A stretch of 64,000 nt of DNA from Nothopassalora personata (taxonomy: Eukaryota; Ascomycota; Dothideomycetes; Mycosphaerellales; Mycosphaerellaceae). Made by a program: the position numbers and the translations under genes. Shown here one piece after another: positions 10,175-21,468 of this stretch. A model generated the notes under the pieces. That model had not been told where the DNA came from. It did no database searches and saw nothing but the letters and a program-made list of their open reading frames with translations. Positions within the stretch are counted from its first letter, which is position 1; each line of letters opens with the position of its first letter. The DNA lies in NCBI GenBank assembly GCA_033816765.1, contig CM066297.1:1854573-1918572 (forward strand), written 5' to 3'.

Positions 10175-13100
10175 CTACTTCTTCATGTTCTCGATCGCAT
10201 CGCTGCCTAGACTGGGTCGAGACTTGGGTCGAGACGCTTGGCCAACACTGTTCCGCTTGAGGAGTCGTTCGCGGTCTTTTATGGCAGGTGATGGGCCGTT
10301 GCCGAATGCGGTCGATGGGAGAGCTGTCAGAGTGTCGCCGTTGGCGTCTTTGCCGGCGCTGCTCCGGGATACGCCGTTCTTGAGATCGTTCTTGAGTTCG
10401 AGGTACATCTTCGCTCCATCTGAGAGTGGAAAGGGCGAAGAGCTTGGTTCTGGCACGTCAGCACCGTTCTGCAGGAGCAGCTCTGCTACTGGAAACGGCT
10501 TTCGCGGCAGTGGGCTAGACGGCCTGGGTGCAGTCATCGCAGACAGCTGCCCAGATGGGACTCGAATGCTCGACGTTGGTAGTCCTGGAGAGTGCCCAAA
10601 GCTACCGGGCGATGCGGGATCCGCAGCGACCAGCGCGAGAAAGACAGCATGGGTCGATCGTGACCGATCATGCACATTTGGGTTTGCTCGTTGCGCCAGT
10701 GCGTGGAGTACGTTCTGAATGTCGTTCTTCTTAATGCTAGTAAGCAGAAAGTCATCCGGCGATAGCGTGCCAGTCTGACCCTGGACGTAGGTGCGATCGC
10801 TGTACTTCGCCGTGATGAAGTGCAGCCTCTGCTCGCGGGTCGAGTGCGGCGAAGGCTTCAAAAAGCGATCGAGCTTGGCCTCCCAGATCATGTTGCTGAG
10901 ACGGTTGCCAATCAGGAGCAGCACCTCGATGATATCCGGGGTAAAAGCAGAGGTGTCTAACTTGAGCGATCTAACCTTCGAGATGTGAGTACCAAGCGAC
11001 CTGTGGATTCCACCACACTCGATGCACAGAAGGACGCCAAGATTGATGGAACACCAGTCGACCTTGTTCTCGGAGCCGCAATCGGCGCAGATCTTGTTAC
11101 CCTCGTCAGCATTACGTATGCGTTGCAAGAGCGCATTCGATTCAGCATCCGATTCGATCCGCTTGTAAGCAGGCTTGTCGCCAGTGCTACTGTACCGACT
11201 CACGGCCTTGGCGGCCTCACCCCTGTTAGGATTTGAGGTCTGGCGGTGGCCAGAGAACGACATGCTCTTGCCCGTCAAGACAGCGGCAATATCTTTGCGA
11301 TGTGAGCCGCCCTGCTGTGGTGGCGGGCTGGGCAGTTGTTGGTCCTTGGTCTCGAACGCGCCCGCAAGTGCGTTGTTGATAGCTGAGATCCAAGACCGCA
11401 TATCCTCTTCAGAAGGCGCTTGGTAGATTCTCTTCATCTGTGGTGTGATCACGTCGAAGCAGAATCTCCGCTCAGAGTCTCGGGCTTCTCGGACTGATGC
11501 AACGCGAAGGTCGATGGGGTCCATATGAAGATCCAGTTTGTCCTTCCAGTTGACATACTCAGAAAGCTTGCCTTGGTCGAGCACGATCCAGAACTTGTGC
11601 CATCCTGGCTTTGTAATACCCTTCGGATCGACGTGACTGCTGGGTCGACTCAGTGCCCACAGCAGGCCTTCTTTGCGATTCGCGCCAGGCGCTAAGTTCG
11701 CAACACCATTGTCCTGCAGATCTCGGATGCCCTTGAACTTGTCGTTGCCTGGGCTACTTGATAAAGCTGACGTATCGTGTGCAGGTGTGCTGAGCGTACC
11801 ATTGGATGAAGCTTGCACTGGCGGTGCAATACTTGGTGGAGACGTCGAGTACTGCGGAGCGCCAGTGGCAGGAACAGCTCGCGTGCCCGACTCTGGCTCT
11901 GACGGCCGAAGTGAGTCCCGAACAGATGAAGAATATGACAACCCAGGAGGCACAACAGCACCGTCTTCACTGACGAGCTTCGTGCTTGTCTCCAGCATGC
12001 GTCGCTTCTCTTCTCTGTCTTTGCGCTGCATCTGGAAATCATGGTCGGCATTCTTCACTTCGGCTACCAGCGCATCGAGCTGTGGCACCATTTCTTCTAC
12101 TTTCTTCGCAGTAGCAAGATAGCTCTTGGTCTGTGCCTCAGCGTACTTGGTCAGCTGCGACAGTACTTCCTGGTCTTTGCGGCCGCCGTGTAAGTCGTGC
12201 ATGAAGCTCGAGTAGTCGAAACGCTTGAGCTCGAACGTCCTTCGCTTGGCTTGGTACTTCTCGTCGCTCGATTTCTGCTTCTTCTCTTTCATCGACTCTG
12301 TCCGTTGCCCGAGGTACTTGCCGACATATGCGTAGTACTCTTTGCTCTCTTCGTCGAATTCCCGCCGCTTGAGGTCTGCCTGCTTGATTTCGAGGTTGTA
12401 AAGTCTGCTGATTGGATCGATGATGAGTTTCTGAAGATTCGCGGTGTTCTGCTTCTCGTATTTCAAGATCTCTTTCGCGATCTTGTCGAAATAGTGTTCC
12501 AGAGCAGGCTGGACAGCATTCGCGTTTGAACTCGATGCTTCCTTGAGAGCCTGTGTGAAATCCGAGAAGGCCTGGTTGCACGCATGCTGCTGCATCTGGG
12601 CTGCTTCCGCCGTCTTCAACACCCTCTTCATGCGTATCCTCATATGTCCCGTCTTTTGTTCCAGCGATTTCATCGTGGCCCGGAACAGCGGTCCGTCTTC
12701 ATTCAACGAAGGATCCTCGCCAGGCTTGCAAGTCGCAATATCCACCTTGACAGGTCCTGCCGTTGACTGTTGGGTCATCGAAGGAACGAGACCCATACCG
12801 TTCTCGGGTATTGGCTCAAACAAAGGAGACTGTGGTTCCTTGTAGTCCTTGTAGCTCCCTTCACCCTCAGAATCGCTGATATTGCTCACTCTTGACTCGA
12901 TCGATTGAGCCGACGGGACTCTCAGCCTTGGCGGGGTTTTAACCTCGAGTCTGTCAAGCCTGGGCGACTTTGGTATCGAGCTGATATTCCTCTGCGTATT
13001 CTGCACCCAGAAGCTGAAGCTCGCCAAGGTATCCAGTCTGTGCGCGCGTTGGTTGTACTCGGCGAAACTGCAGCTCGTCCGCCAACCGCCTCCTCGATCC

Positions 13101-13770
13101 TCCGAATTCTTCGGCGGCCGCCATTTCCACATCCAAGTGAACTGTGCTGTCGCATTCCCGGCGGTTGTGTAGTCTCCCACAAGCTGTACATTGGGATTCT
13201 TGTGCAGGTTTGGATCCGAATGGAATTCGCGCGTCACCAAGTTGTCGACTTCCCTCGCCGTGGACGCAAAGACGTACGTCAGGCCCGAGATGGTGGTGTC
13301 GGCTATCGTCGTGATCGCGGTCGCTCCGTTCGCGTTGGTCGTCAGACTCGCGGGCTGGCTCTGCTGTCGGAGCGTGAAGGTGAAGTGGAAGTTGAGGTCA
13401 TCGTTGTTCGACAGTCGTATGAGGAAGGAGGGAGGGAGGCCGTTGGCTATGCTTTCGGGGTCCTGCACAGCAAGTCAGTATGGTCTTGATGTGATGGGTC
13501 CTGCTCCACCAACCTGTACATATTCGACGGGCGTATCGTCCAACGTGTCCCGCTGTACTATGTACCTTGTCGCTGGGAAGGCATTGGGCGTGAGTCTCAG
13601 GGCGGTATTGCCTCGACTGTCGGTAACATGGATGGAGGATATGGAGACTGCATCGCGATTAGCGTGGTTATTTTAGAACAACATGCTGCCGTGCTATGCA
13701 ACACACATCGCGCCTGATCTGTCAGGACCAGCGGAGAAGTCTCGTCCTGCTTGCTCGCAACATTGCCCAT
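10175..13770 (-). CDS. BAR-PH-ArfGAP-ankyrin protein (Csx2/ACAP-like)
   Basis: Three exons: 13770..13707, 13647..13514 and 13462..10175, total 1161 residues. The two small 5' introns (59 and 51 bp) were found from phase; spliced, they give MGNVASKQDE and RFSISSIHV...NAFPATRY, a start typical of fungal Csx2-like proteins. Gly2 with Ser6-Lys7 is a consensus N-myristoylation site. Further on are a BAR-like coiled region (~300-555), a PH domain (~665-775) with KPGWHKFWIVLDQG, and an ArfGAP zinc finger (~860-970) with CADCGSENKVDWCSINLG, CIEC and the arginine-finger region GGIHRSLGTHIS. An ankyrin-like VAELLLQNGADV follows. Known role of such proteins: GTP hydrolysis on Arf at curved membranes, in endocytic or secretory recycling. 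The long third exon has no visible break. Confidence 0.9.
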
Positions 13771-13918
13771 GGCCGGAGTGGGGCCTGCGAGGCGGTTAAG
13801 CCTCCGAGTCGTGGTCGCGCAATGTGGTAGATGTGCGGTGTTTGTGTATGCTGTGTAGTGTGTGTCGCCCGAGCAATGGTCGCTATGGGTGCTGCATGTA
13901 CAGGAGGATGTCGAGTGG

Positions 13919-13958
<40 letters not shown>

Positions 13959-15083
13959 AGAAGAGGAAGCCGACGTATGGAGTACAGTACAGCAGCAAGT
14001 CGATAACGTTTGGCCAGCTGGTAACTTACAGCGTGCCGGCTCGATTGATGCCCGCTAGAAGTGTGGTCAAATATTACTGGTGTCGCCTAAGCAACAGTTA
14101 GATTTCATTGGGCTGTGCACTGGATGCGAACACCTCATCAAGTTTTCATCAACTCGCATTAATCGCATTGGAAACACTCGCCAACTCGCCAATCAGCCTC
14201 AATCAACCACATGAGATGACGACCATCTTAGCCGCCGCGCGTGGCGTAAAGAGTCTTCCATCTCACCTGTGCCACGGAAACATGTAAATCTTCGCGACGC
14301 GACCACTGTTGTATGCGAACACGCGGCTATTCAGTAAAGGCGGTTCTTGGATAACTCGCAGCATCTATCGTGACGTGTGAGAGGGTGCATTGTACGATAC
14401 TGCTGCCACGCCATGCAGTGAGCGACACTGCTCGTGGTATTTTAGCGAACCGAGATGTTCATTCCTGTCCTTTCCTCATGACAGCCTCGACAGCCCTCCC
14501 AAGCAATGGCAATCCTGGCACATACTACGTGCACCATATCCAGTGACTGTAAGTGCGGATTCTCACTCATATGACGACGGTGGGCTTATGTCAGCAAAGA
14601 GCGCTTCGGGTGCCGGAACTGTCGACCGACCGAGCTTACGGCATTCTCTTCTGGACAGGATTTCCAGCTGGACCGAACAATCGGAGCACGAAGAAACGAA
14701 AGCGCGCTCGGTGGCCCAGATGACGAGCCGTGTCTGCCGAGGGTGGCTGCTGCTGCTGCTGCCGCTGCTCTTGCGACATCTGCTACAAGTGGGAAACAGC
14801 AAACTCGGATATGTACTGGTCATCACACGATTGGTTTCCTGCTGGCGTGCCCTGCAGGGTAGAAGTACTGTAGAGTACTGTATACTACAGCACTAGTACC
14901 TTTCCCCGCAGCGAAGGTGTGAAGGCGTTGCACCCAGATCCAGATGTGGTGGTGCTGGGCCCGTACCGCCGATCATGCCCCACGTTCCGAGGTTGCACAT
15001 CAAGAGTAGATGTTGCGCCGCTGCTGTTGTCCAAAGACAATTGAGACGCTTCGCCACCTGACACTCTGAACTTCGCTTCCAAC
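13771..15083. other. Long divergent promoter region
   Basis: About 1.3 kb between the divergent ArfGAP and NoxR-like starts. It contains the GT microsatellite and, near 14847-14890, several overlapping GTACTGTA/TACAGTAC half-sites. A CTGCTG run lies around 14745-14770. Open frames here have no recognisable protein. Confidence 0.5.
13921..13955. repeat. (GT)17 microsatellite
   Basis: An uninterrupted run of alternating G and T, about 150 bp upstream of the ArfGAP start codon, that is in its promoter or 5' UTR. Length variation between isolates is likely. Confidence 0.97.
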
Positions 15084-16757
15084 ATGTCGGAACCCACAGT
15101 CTCCAGCATGGCACCCCTCCCGCCACAACGAGATCCAAGGCGAGTACTTCGCATCAAGACAGCCGCCACCGCTCCGATTGCCATCACCATCACCAACGAA
15201 CAGATTGATGTTTGGGACCGTGCTCTGGGGCTTTATCGGTACTCGATCCAGGATGAGCAATGGCAGATTGCCGCAGAGGGTTTCACCATGCTCGCAGAAG
15301 ACATTGAGTCGAATATGGAGAGCACGCTATGTCTGCTCAACGCCGCAATCATCTTCTCTAGGCTTGGAGTATATGCAGCAGTATCGAGAGTCATCGATCA
15401 AGCTAAGCCATCAGGACCTCTAGTTGCTCTGACCATGTACATTTTGGCATATGTTGAGCTTCATCAAGAGAACTTCAGCAAAGCCGAGGATTGCTTCAAG
15501 CTTGTTCTGGCAAGTCTCGGCAAGTCTTCGCAGGATTATAGAAGCCTGGGCCTGGACTTCACACTGAACGTTGCTGATGTTCGGTACAATCTGTTCATTC
15601 TGAGGACGACGAAGCAGGATCGATATGAAGTCCTCGACACTCTTGGCCCGCTGCCAGTGGAGGGTGTATTCAGTGCGCCACCAAAATCTGAAGTCGCACC
15701 ATCTCTGCCAGTCAAGAACAGAAGTCCAACGATCGGCTCGGAAGTCAGCACCTTGCACGACAGCGATGCAACTCCTTCGCTCTCGAACGGCAGCTCTCGA
15801 CCTTCATCGGCTGTATCTCCTGTCGGCAGAGGATACTTCGAAGATGGGCAAGGCGACGCCTGGGCATCGCCTCCAAGATCATTGTCGAACGTCGAGATTG
15901 CATCCGATTCCGAGTCGAGAAGATGGAGTGACAGTTTCGACGAGAAGGAGATGCAACTCAGCATTGCACCATCAGGATACAATCCATACAGCCTTTCAGA
16001 TGGATTGCCTGAGTCACCAAGCCTCAAGCCAGAGGCGACTGATGAGCATGTGTCGTCAAGTTCCAGCCGCAAATTCAACTTCGAGCCTCGTGATATTCGA
16101 GTACAATCTATGACCTCGCAGTACCTCGCAGACTTCACCCGCGATCTGCCATCAAGCGAGATTCCAGAACCACCTCCGAGAAGCCCGCAACGCATTGGCC
16201 TCGAGCCACTATTCGACAACATCACAATTCAAGACGATACACCACCACTCCCGCCGACTCCACCCTCAACCCACTCCCGCCACGATAGCGCCAACTCTAT
16301 GTCCACAGACATCCACCCCGCCCTTCGCTCAATCCCCGAACAAGAACCCGCTGAAGCGCCTCAGGCACTCAGCATCCTCCGCCCCGACAGCTCTGTTCGG
16401 CGCACAAGCATCAAGCGCTTCAACTCCACGGCTTCGATCAAGAGCGGAAAGTCTGCAGTCAGCAAGCTGGGCAGCATCGCACCTTCTTTAAATAACTTTC
16501 ACTACACCTGGAGAGGTGGTCTGCAATACGAGGATCTTGACAATCCCAAGCCACCGAAGGTACGAGCTCCGCCAGCCAAAGCGGCGCAACCTTATGCGGG
16601 TCATTCGTTCTTCGCAACTTGGGGGAACCAAATGGGTTCTTTGTGGGAGAAGGGTGCGATGGAGAGTGTTGGCATGATGGCGAGACAGGGGAACATGAGG
16701 ACGATGAGTCTCAGGAGAGGGGCGAGTAAGAGAATAGGCTCGACATCGTCAACATAG
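15084..16757 (+). CDS. p67phox/NoxR-like TPR protein without PB1 domain
   Basis: A single exon of 557 residues. Residues ~35-185 form a helical TPR-like region whose spacing matches the N-terminus of NoxR/p67phox: an initial W..AL..Y, then NAAIIFSRLG, AYVELHQENFSKAEDCF, and finally DYRSLGLDFTL with VRYNLFIL. The middle is Ser/Pro-rich and probably disordered, with many SP/TP sites. The C-terminus (YTWRGGLQYEDLD, MARQGNMRTMSLRRG) is basic. I see no PB1 domain, which canonical fungal NoxR has. Family knowledge: NoxR binds Rac and activates NADPH oxidases that drive hyphal growth and differentiation. It could be a NoxR paralogue or another TPR scaffold. No gene symbol is assigned. Confidence 0.6.
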   Translation: MSEPTVSSMAPLPPQRDPRRVLRIKTAATAPIAITITNEQIDVWDRALGLYRYSIQDEQWQIAAEGFTMLAEDIESNMESTLCLLNAAIIFSRLGVYAAVSRVIDQAKPSGPLVALTMYILAYVELHQENFSKAEDCFKLVLASLGKSSQDYRSLGLDFTLNVADVRYNLFILRTTKQDRYEVLDTLGPLPVEGVFSAPPKSEVAPSLPVKNRSPTIGSEVSTLHDSDATPSLSNGSSRPSSAVSPVGRGYFEDGQGDAWASPPRSLSNVEIASDSESRRWSDSFDEKEMQLSIAPSGYNPYSLSDGLPESPSLKPEATDEHVSSSSSRKFNFEPRDIRVQSMTSQYLADFTRDLPSSEIPEPPPRSPQRIGLEPLFDNITIQDDTPPLPPTPPSTHSRHDSANSMSTDIHPALRSIPEQEPAEAPQALSILRPDSSVRRTSIKRFNSTASIKSGKSAVSKLGSIAPSLNNFHYTWRGGLQYEDLDNPKPPKVRAPPAKAAQPYAGHSFFATWGNQMGSLWEKGAMESVGMMARQGNMRTMSLRRGASKRIGSTSST

Positions 16758-16894
16758 GCATGAAATGGATGGCATCTCCAGTTGTTTGGGAGGCGTGCGG
16801 CGGAATAAGCATGGATGGAAATTGTGAAGATACCCTTCGACACGACGTCACGTAGCGTTTCAATACTGTTGTGTATGAGCTATATCCTTTTGAA

Positions 16895-17720
16895 ATCTGG
16901 GATCAATCCTCGCAGCCCTGAAATGGGTGTAAGCCTGGCACCAGCAGATTCGCCGAAGACTGTTGTGTCCGATTCTCATCTCCTCCGAATTTGCCAATGT
17001 TATTAGCGTCGGTCGTACACAGCAACATTCAAAATGCCTCCGTTCTCGTGAAAGGTTGACCCTGCAGGACCCCCCCCCCCCTCCCCCCCCCCAAACGCCC
17101 CCAGCCTGTACTTCAGCACGACACATATCACACCTCTTCCATTACTGTCCGAGGCCCGATCCAGTAGGCCAGCAGAACTTCCATACAGGCTCTCAAAGCC
17201 ACCAGTGTACCCACCGCCCTAGATCCTCCACAGCGCACGACCGTTAGCATCGGAGCCCGATATCTCACTCAAACGCCCAGCTTCCCAGACTCCAGCACAA
17301 GAGCTCCGTATCCTGTGCCTGCCCTGCACGAAGATACCTTCTGGCACGACCACAGCAAGGAAGAGGCAGTCCTCGCTCTCGCTAACTAGGACTGGAGGTG
17401 GCGGTCGCAGGTATTGGAGTGTTGATGATGCCCTGCTGTCGTCAAGTGGGTCGAGCCATGAGGATTCTGCGGGGGTGGGGTGTACGAGGTGGCTGTGCTC
17501 AGCCATGAAGGAAATGCCCGAAGGGCAAGTGGCGTCTACACTGCCTGCCATTCTGTATTGCCTATCGATTCGTGCCCGGGGCTTGATCCCGCGAGGAGCT
17601 CTGAACCTCAGGTCGCGGAGTGGAGGAGCTGCGTACTGGATCTTGTTGAAGCTGTAGTCCCTGCCGGCGTCGTTGTGGGAGCTTGCCTGCTGGAAGGTCT
17701 GGCCAAAGATCTACCGGAGG
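16895..17720 (-). pseudogene. Decayed type-B carboxylesterase
   Basis: Reading the minus strand from ~17700 gives YSFNKIQYAAPPLRDLRFRA, then SESEDCLFLAVVVPEGIF, a TAG at 17219-17221 just before GGGYTGGFESLYGSSAG, LLDRASDSNG and LKYRLGAFG. After the G tract at 17070-17092 the frame shifts. GPAGSTFHENGG and VYDRR remain readable, then stops, KFGGDENR in another frame, and finally the serine-nucleophile elbow GESAGA (16940-16954). These are successive conserved blocks of fungal carboxylesterase/lipase-family enzymes (pfam COesterase), but they lie in different frames with stops between. The 3' half of the gene is missing before the NoxR-like gene. It is clearly non-functional; the original substrate is unknown. 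Confidence 0.75.
17070..17092. repeat. Poly-C tract
   Basis: Twelve C, one T, then ten C on the plus strand. It lies inside the carboxylesterase relic exactly where its reading frame shifts, so slippage here probably contributed to inactivation. Confidence 0.95.
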
Positions 17721-18958
17721 GACGCTGCTCCGGTTCTGACTGAGCACGACGAGCATTGTTACATGCCAGGAATTTTTACAGCTGCAGGTGCAATGCTAGA
17801 GTGACAATGGATCTTGTCTTCTGCTTAAGAGACGGATTGCCAATGTGTACAAGCATAAGGAGATTCAATGGCACGTTGTGTTCATGTGTTTGATTGACCT
17901 GCCTCGTGAGCAGTACGGCCGCGTTGACGAGCCGCGGTTGGCCCCATCTCGTTGTCTTCGTGTACATTCGTATATCGAGCTGCAGACGTCGTACTAGCAA
18001 GGTACAAAGCACTGCGAAAACCAGAGCTTCATGGTCTGGGCGGCATGTGCTGCCGCATAAGGAGTGTTGTGGCTGCACCGAGAGGAGTCTAAGCTCTGTG
18101 CCTCGGCGATCTGTGATATGCCGTGCTTTAGGTAGATCTTGTGCCACTTGTCGGTGTTTAAAGCCATCGTGTATCGTCTCCTCTTCTGGCGTGCTCCTCG
18201 GCATCCTCATGGCGGTATTTTCTTCTCACACACATGAGAGGCAGGCGTGCTTGCTACTCTGTTCTCGATGCTCTCGCCGTCCAAGACGGCGGGAGAAAGC
18301 AGCCATGAGTCGGAGCCGCCATCGGGGTACATCCTGGGATGCACGATGAATATTTTGTACAGTTGAAGAGCACAATAAGGCCGTGATTGGGGGAGTGGAT
18401 GAAGACAAGCCGGGAGCGCGTTGAGTTGTCTCCATTCCCCGCCGAAAGGCGCTTTGGCCAGCGCCAATCATTTTCATGAGCACCAAGTCGCACTTCACCT
18501 CAACCGAAATCTTGACACACCTTCTTGCCTTAAAGCGCTTTTTCTTATTCAATGCATGTGCGATGCTGCACTTGTTGCAGTTATGTAGATCACGCCTGGA
18601 AGACCATCGCTTGCATTGCGAAGCTCTTTCAAGACAATACTGTTCTCACCGGGCCGCTCCAGCATCTCCCTGAGTGCCATCTCTGCCGCCACTCGCCCCG
18701 GAAATGTTTACGGTATACCGTTGTTAGCGACTCATCGCGTCGCTTTGCTGCTGATAGCACGCCGGTGGTCATAATCATCCCGAGCTCGTTTGTGGCCAAG
18801 GGCGAGTTCAGGTCTCGCCAGGAGACGAGCATGATCTTCAGCACGTGGCACCTGTAGTTCACGCTCCAGAGCATTGTCCCAGATCCCTCTTGACTTGTTA
18901 TCAGACGTCTAGCTTGAATGAATCGCTACTGCAGATCCAAAGATTAGTGATTGACCCT
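17721..18958. other. Gene-poor stretch, no confident gene
   Basis: About 1.2 kb with several overlapping open frames on both strands (for example 17776-18210 minus and 17894-18349 plus). None shows domains, consistent splice sites or a signal peptide. It lies between two gene relics and is probably degenerate sequence. Confidence 0.4.
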
Positions 18959-19270
18959 CAATCTGGCGTGAGGCCCTTTTCCGTAGCAACCGCCTCAGTG
19001 GCGGACCTTTCGTCCCAGCGACGATTCTTGACGATGCTTCTGAAGCTCGTACAAGCCGATTGACATAGTGTGGGGTCACTGGCGTTGCAACATTCTCCGA
19101 CATCTCGACGAGGGAGCTCGAGCAGGATAGCTTTGGGTAATTCCAAACTGCTGAAGACTCGTTCGGCGGCTGTGAGGGGCCTCTCTTCTTACTGTACGAT
19201 CCAGATAGGAGGTTTGATGTCTTTATGGTCTTTCAAGAGGCGATCGAAGACGTCGTAGGACTCTTCGCTC
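18959..19270 (-). pseudogene. F-box-like gene remnant
   Basis: On the minus strand a frame reads AAERVFSSLELPKAILLELP, RRDVG, then CQSACTSFRSIVKNRRW. This resembles the F-box of the small F-box-like proteins common in Mycosphaerellales (VF.I.EL.E.ILL.LP.RDL...Q.V...F). A TAA lies upstream in the same frame and no downstream domain remains. I treat it as a truncated relic; the match is by pattern only. Confidence 0.35.
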
Positions 19271-19642
19271 GAATCATGATGATCGCTGGTGAGCTGTACG
19301 CCGAGAGATGGCTTGATGCATATACCCCGGAAGAATCTGATCAGCCCCGTGAGTGATATCGTGTTCTTATCGAAGGCTGTGGGATGGTGCCGGTCGTAGT
19401 GGTCTCAAGGCTGTGTGGTGACTGTGGTGGTGAAATTCGGTAGGAAGTGATAGCATTTGCGGCGTGTACATGGTGTGCACATGTGAGAGGAACGAAAAGT
19501 GAAGAGCTGCGAGTCGAAATGCAAGGAACTCATAGTGAGTCGCCACAAATGCACGTGTCAAACACCAGCAGTTGCAGCAAAAGTCGCAGGACTTCGGCAC
19601 AAAGCATGGGGACACCTACAGCTCCCTATCATCAGCTCACAA

Positions 19643-20740
19643 TCAAGCACCAGCCGTCCTCCCCTTGACATCATCCACAACATCCCCACCCTCCCGAACA
19701 CGGAACCTAAAATCCTCCGCCCGATCCAAATACACCACCCGACTATCCAACCCCGCCTTCGTAACCTCCCTCTTAAAATCCTCGAGCGGACTCAAGAACA
19801 CATCATAATCATCATAATGGATCGGAATCGTCACATCCGGCTTCACCAGCTGCATTAACTTCACTCCCTGGACCGCATCCATAGTCACCATCAAAAGTGG
19901 CACGTTCTTACTCGGGATCGTAGTACCGCCCAGGTGGATCAGCATGAGATCAATTTCCAACCCAGCGTAGCGCTTCGGGATTTCTTTCAGGTCGTCTACG
20001 AGTAGGGTGTCGCCGGATATGTAGATTCTGTAGCCGGAGCGGAAGTCGGAGGAGACGGTTGAGGTTGCAGGTTTGGAGCCAAGTTCGAGCATCCAGCCGT
20101 TGGTAGGTGGGACTGCATTGAGGAGTTCGTTGGCGACATTCAGAGGTCCAGGCGGGACGTGTTTGCCTGGCATTGCTGTGACTTTCATTGCTGGGATGCG
20201 ATCCTCGCCGATAGGTGAAGCTTGGATGTCGAGAAGTGCATTTTCGAAGAAGTCAAGATCGTAGACTTGAGTGAACTTCTCACCCTCGGCCTTCTTCTCT
20301 GCAAGGTGCTCCCTTGCATGCGGCGTCGTGATGATCGGCAAATCTCTCCTCAAACTCTCCTCCACTAGCTCGTCGAAGTGGTCCGCGTGATAGTGGCTTA
20401 GGAGGACTGCATCAATGTGAGGCAGTGCGTGAAGGTCGACGGCTGGGTTGGTCACGCGCGTGCCTGTTACGCCTGGGCCCAAATGAACATGGTCGCCGGC
20501 GTGTAAAAAGTTGGGGTCTGTTAGGATTCTGATGCCAGCGTACTGGAGCAGTGTCGTCGCTGTGCCGATGAAGTAGAGGCTGGCATTTTCTTTGCCACTG
20601 GCTTTGGTAGGGTGCTGGTGTGTGACTTTGGGCTTTGGTGGTGCGAGGTCTGCTTGACTGGTTTCTACGGCCTCGTCTCGGGTCGGAGCTTGGTGATGGC
20701 TTGGATTCAGGGTGAGGTGGTGTTTGATTGTTGGAGGCAT
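19643..20740 (-). CDS. UlaG-like metallo-beta-lactamase-fold hydrolase
   Basis: A single exon of 365 residues. After a ~50-residue polar, His/Pro-rich N-terminus the MBL fold starts with ASLYFIGTATTLLQYAG and ILTDPNFLHAGDHVHLGPG. The metal-binding motif is SHYHADHFDEL (HxHxDH). A later acidic ligand lies in YIISGDTLLVDD-like sequence (IYISGDTLL) and a His in PIHYDDYDVF. This arrangement is that of UlaG/Zn-dependent hydrolases of the MBL superfamily, bacterial members of which open L-ascorbate-6-phosphate lactone. The fungal substrate is unknown. No signal peptide, so probably cytosolic. It stands alone among unrelated genes. Confidence 0.85.
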   Translation of the reverse strand: MPPTIKHHLTLNPSHHQAPTRDEAVETSQADLAPPKPKVTHQHPTKASGKENASLYFIGTATTLLQYAGIRILTDPNFLHAGDHVHLGPGVTGTRVTNPAVDLHALPHIDAVLLSHYHADHFDELVEESLRRDLPIITTPHAREHLAEKKAEGEKFTQVYDLDFFENALLDIQASPIGEDRIPAMKVTAMPGKHVPPGPLNVANELLNAVPPTNGWMLELGSKPATSTVSSDFRSGYRIYISGDTLLVDDLKEIPKRYAGLEIDLMLIHLGGTTIPSKNVPLLMVTMDAVQGVKLMQLVKPDVTIPIHYDDYDVFLSPLEDFKREVTKAGLDSRVVYLDRAEDFRFRVREGGDVVDDVKGRTAGA

Positions 20741-21468
20741 GGCTGGCGATTAGTCGAAGGAGCTTTGGATGTCTTCAGAAACAGTAGAACGTAAGAGAAG
20801 TCGGCTCGTAGAGCTATTGCTGTAATGGCAGGACGATGATAATAATCATCAACATCATACTCACGTCACTCACGGATCAGGGCCGGAAGTGCGGTATACA
20901 GTTCATGTATGTGTTGGTACCTGCAGCGCGGTAAAGCACGTTGTACGTCCATCAGCCTTACCATTGTGAAATTACATCATATACGATCCATACACATCGG
21001 GATCTTCAACAACCGTGCTCGCCCGGAAAGAGCAGTGGACGATGCTCTGTTTATGCCAAGAGGAGACTGGGGCGACCCCCATCGCGTCCCAATTCAGTTT
21101 TACTCCATTGGACATCTGAACTCAACACTGTCCTTGCCGCAGGGTTCTGTGTCTGACGGCCCAGACACGAGCAACTAAAAACACATCATCACCACGACAC
21201 CAAGGAGATGTCCACTCACCTCGCCTTCTTCAGTCTCACAGCAGAAGCTCTTCACGTTCAGGTAGACGTAGTCGGGCACGCAACGAGACAGACCATTCGC
21301 ATTGTCATTTGGATTGACATACGCTACTAAGCAGAAGTCTCCACTAGCATCTCCATCTTTCGATGGATGATGGCTAGGGTCGTACCATGATACCCTCACA
21401 AGCCACGCAGTATCCCATCACGTCCCTCACCCGAAACGCCGTGCTCTTCGTTCATGCCTCTCATTGCT
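20741..21468. other. Intergenic, nothing recognised
   Basis: About 730 bp upstream of the UlaG-like gene and downstream of the eL38 gene. Repeated ATCATCATCA-type stretches occur near 20840-20865 but no gene or element is evident. Confidence 0.4.

Noticed and set aside
13597..13998. 133-codon minus-strand frame with an HTHTHT run
   Set aside because: The run comes from the GT microsatellite. Only its MGNVASK part is coding, and that belongs to the ArfGAP first exon.
15536..16225. 229-codon antisense frame within the NoxR-like gene
   Set aside because: It mirrors the coding strand, has no own features, and sits fully inside a well-supported gene.
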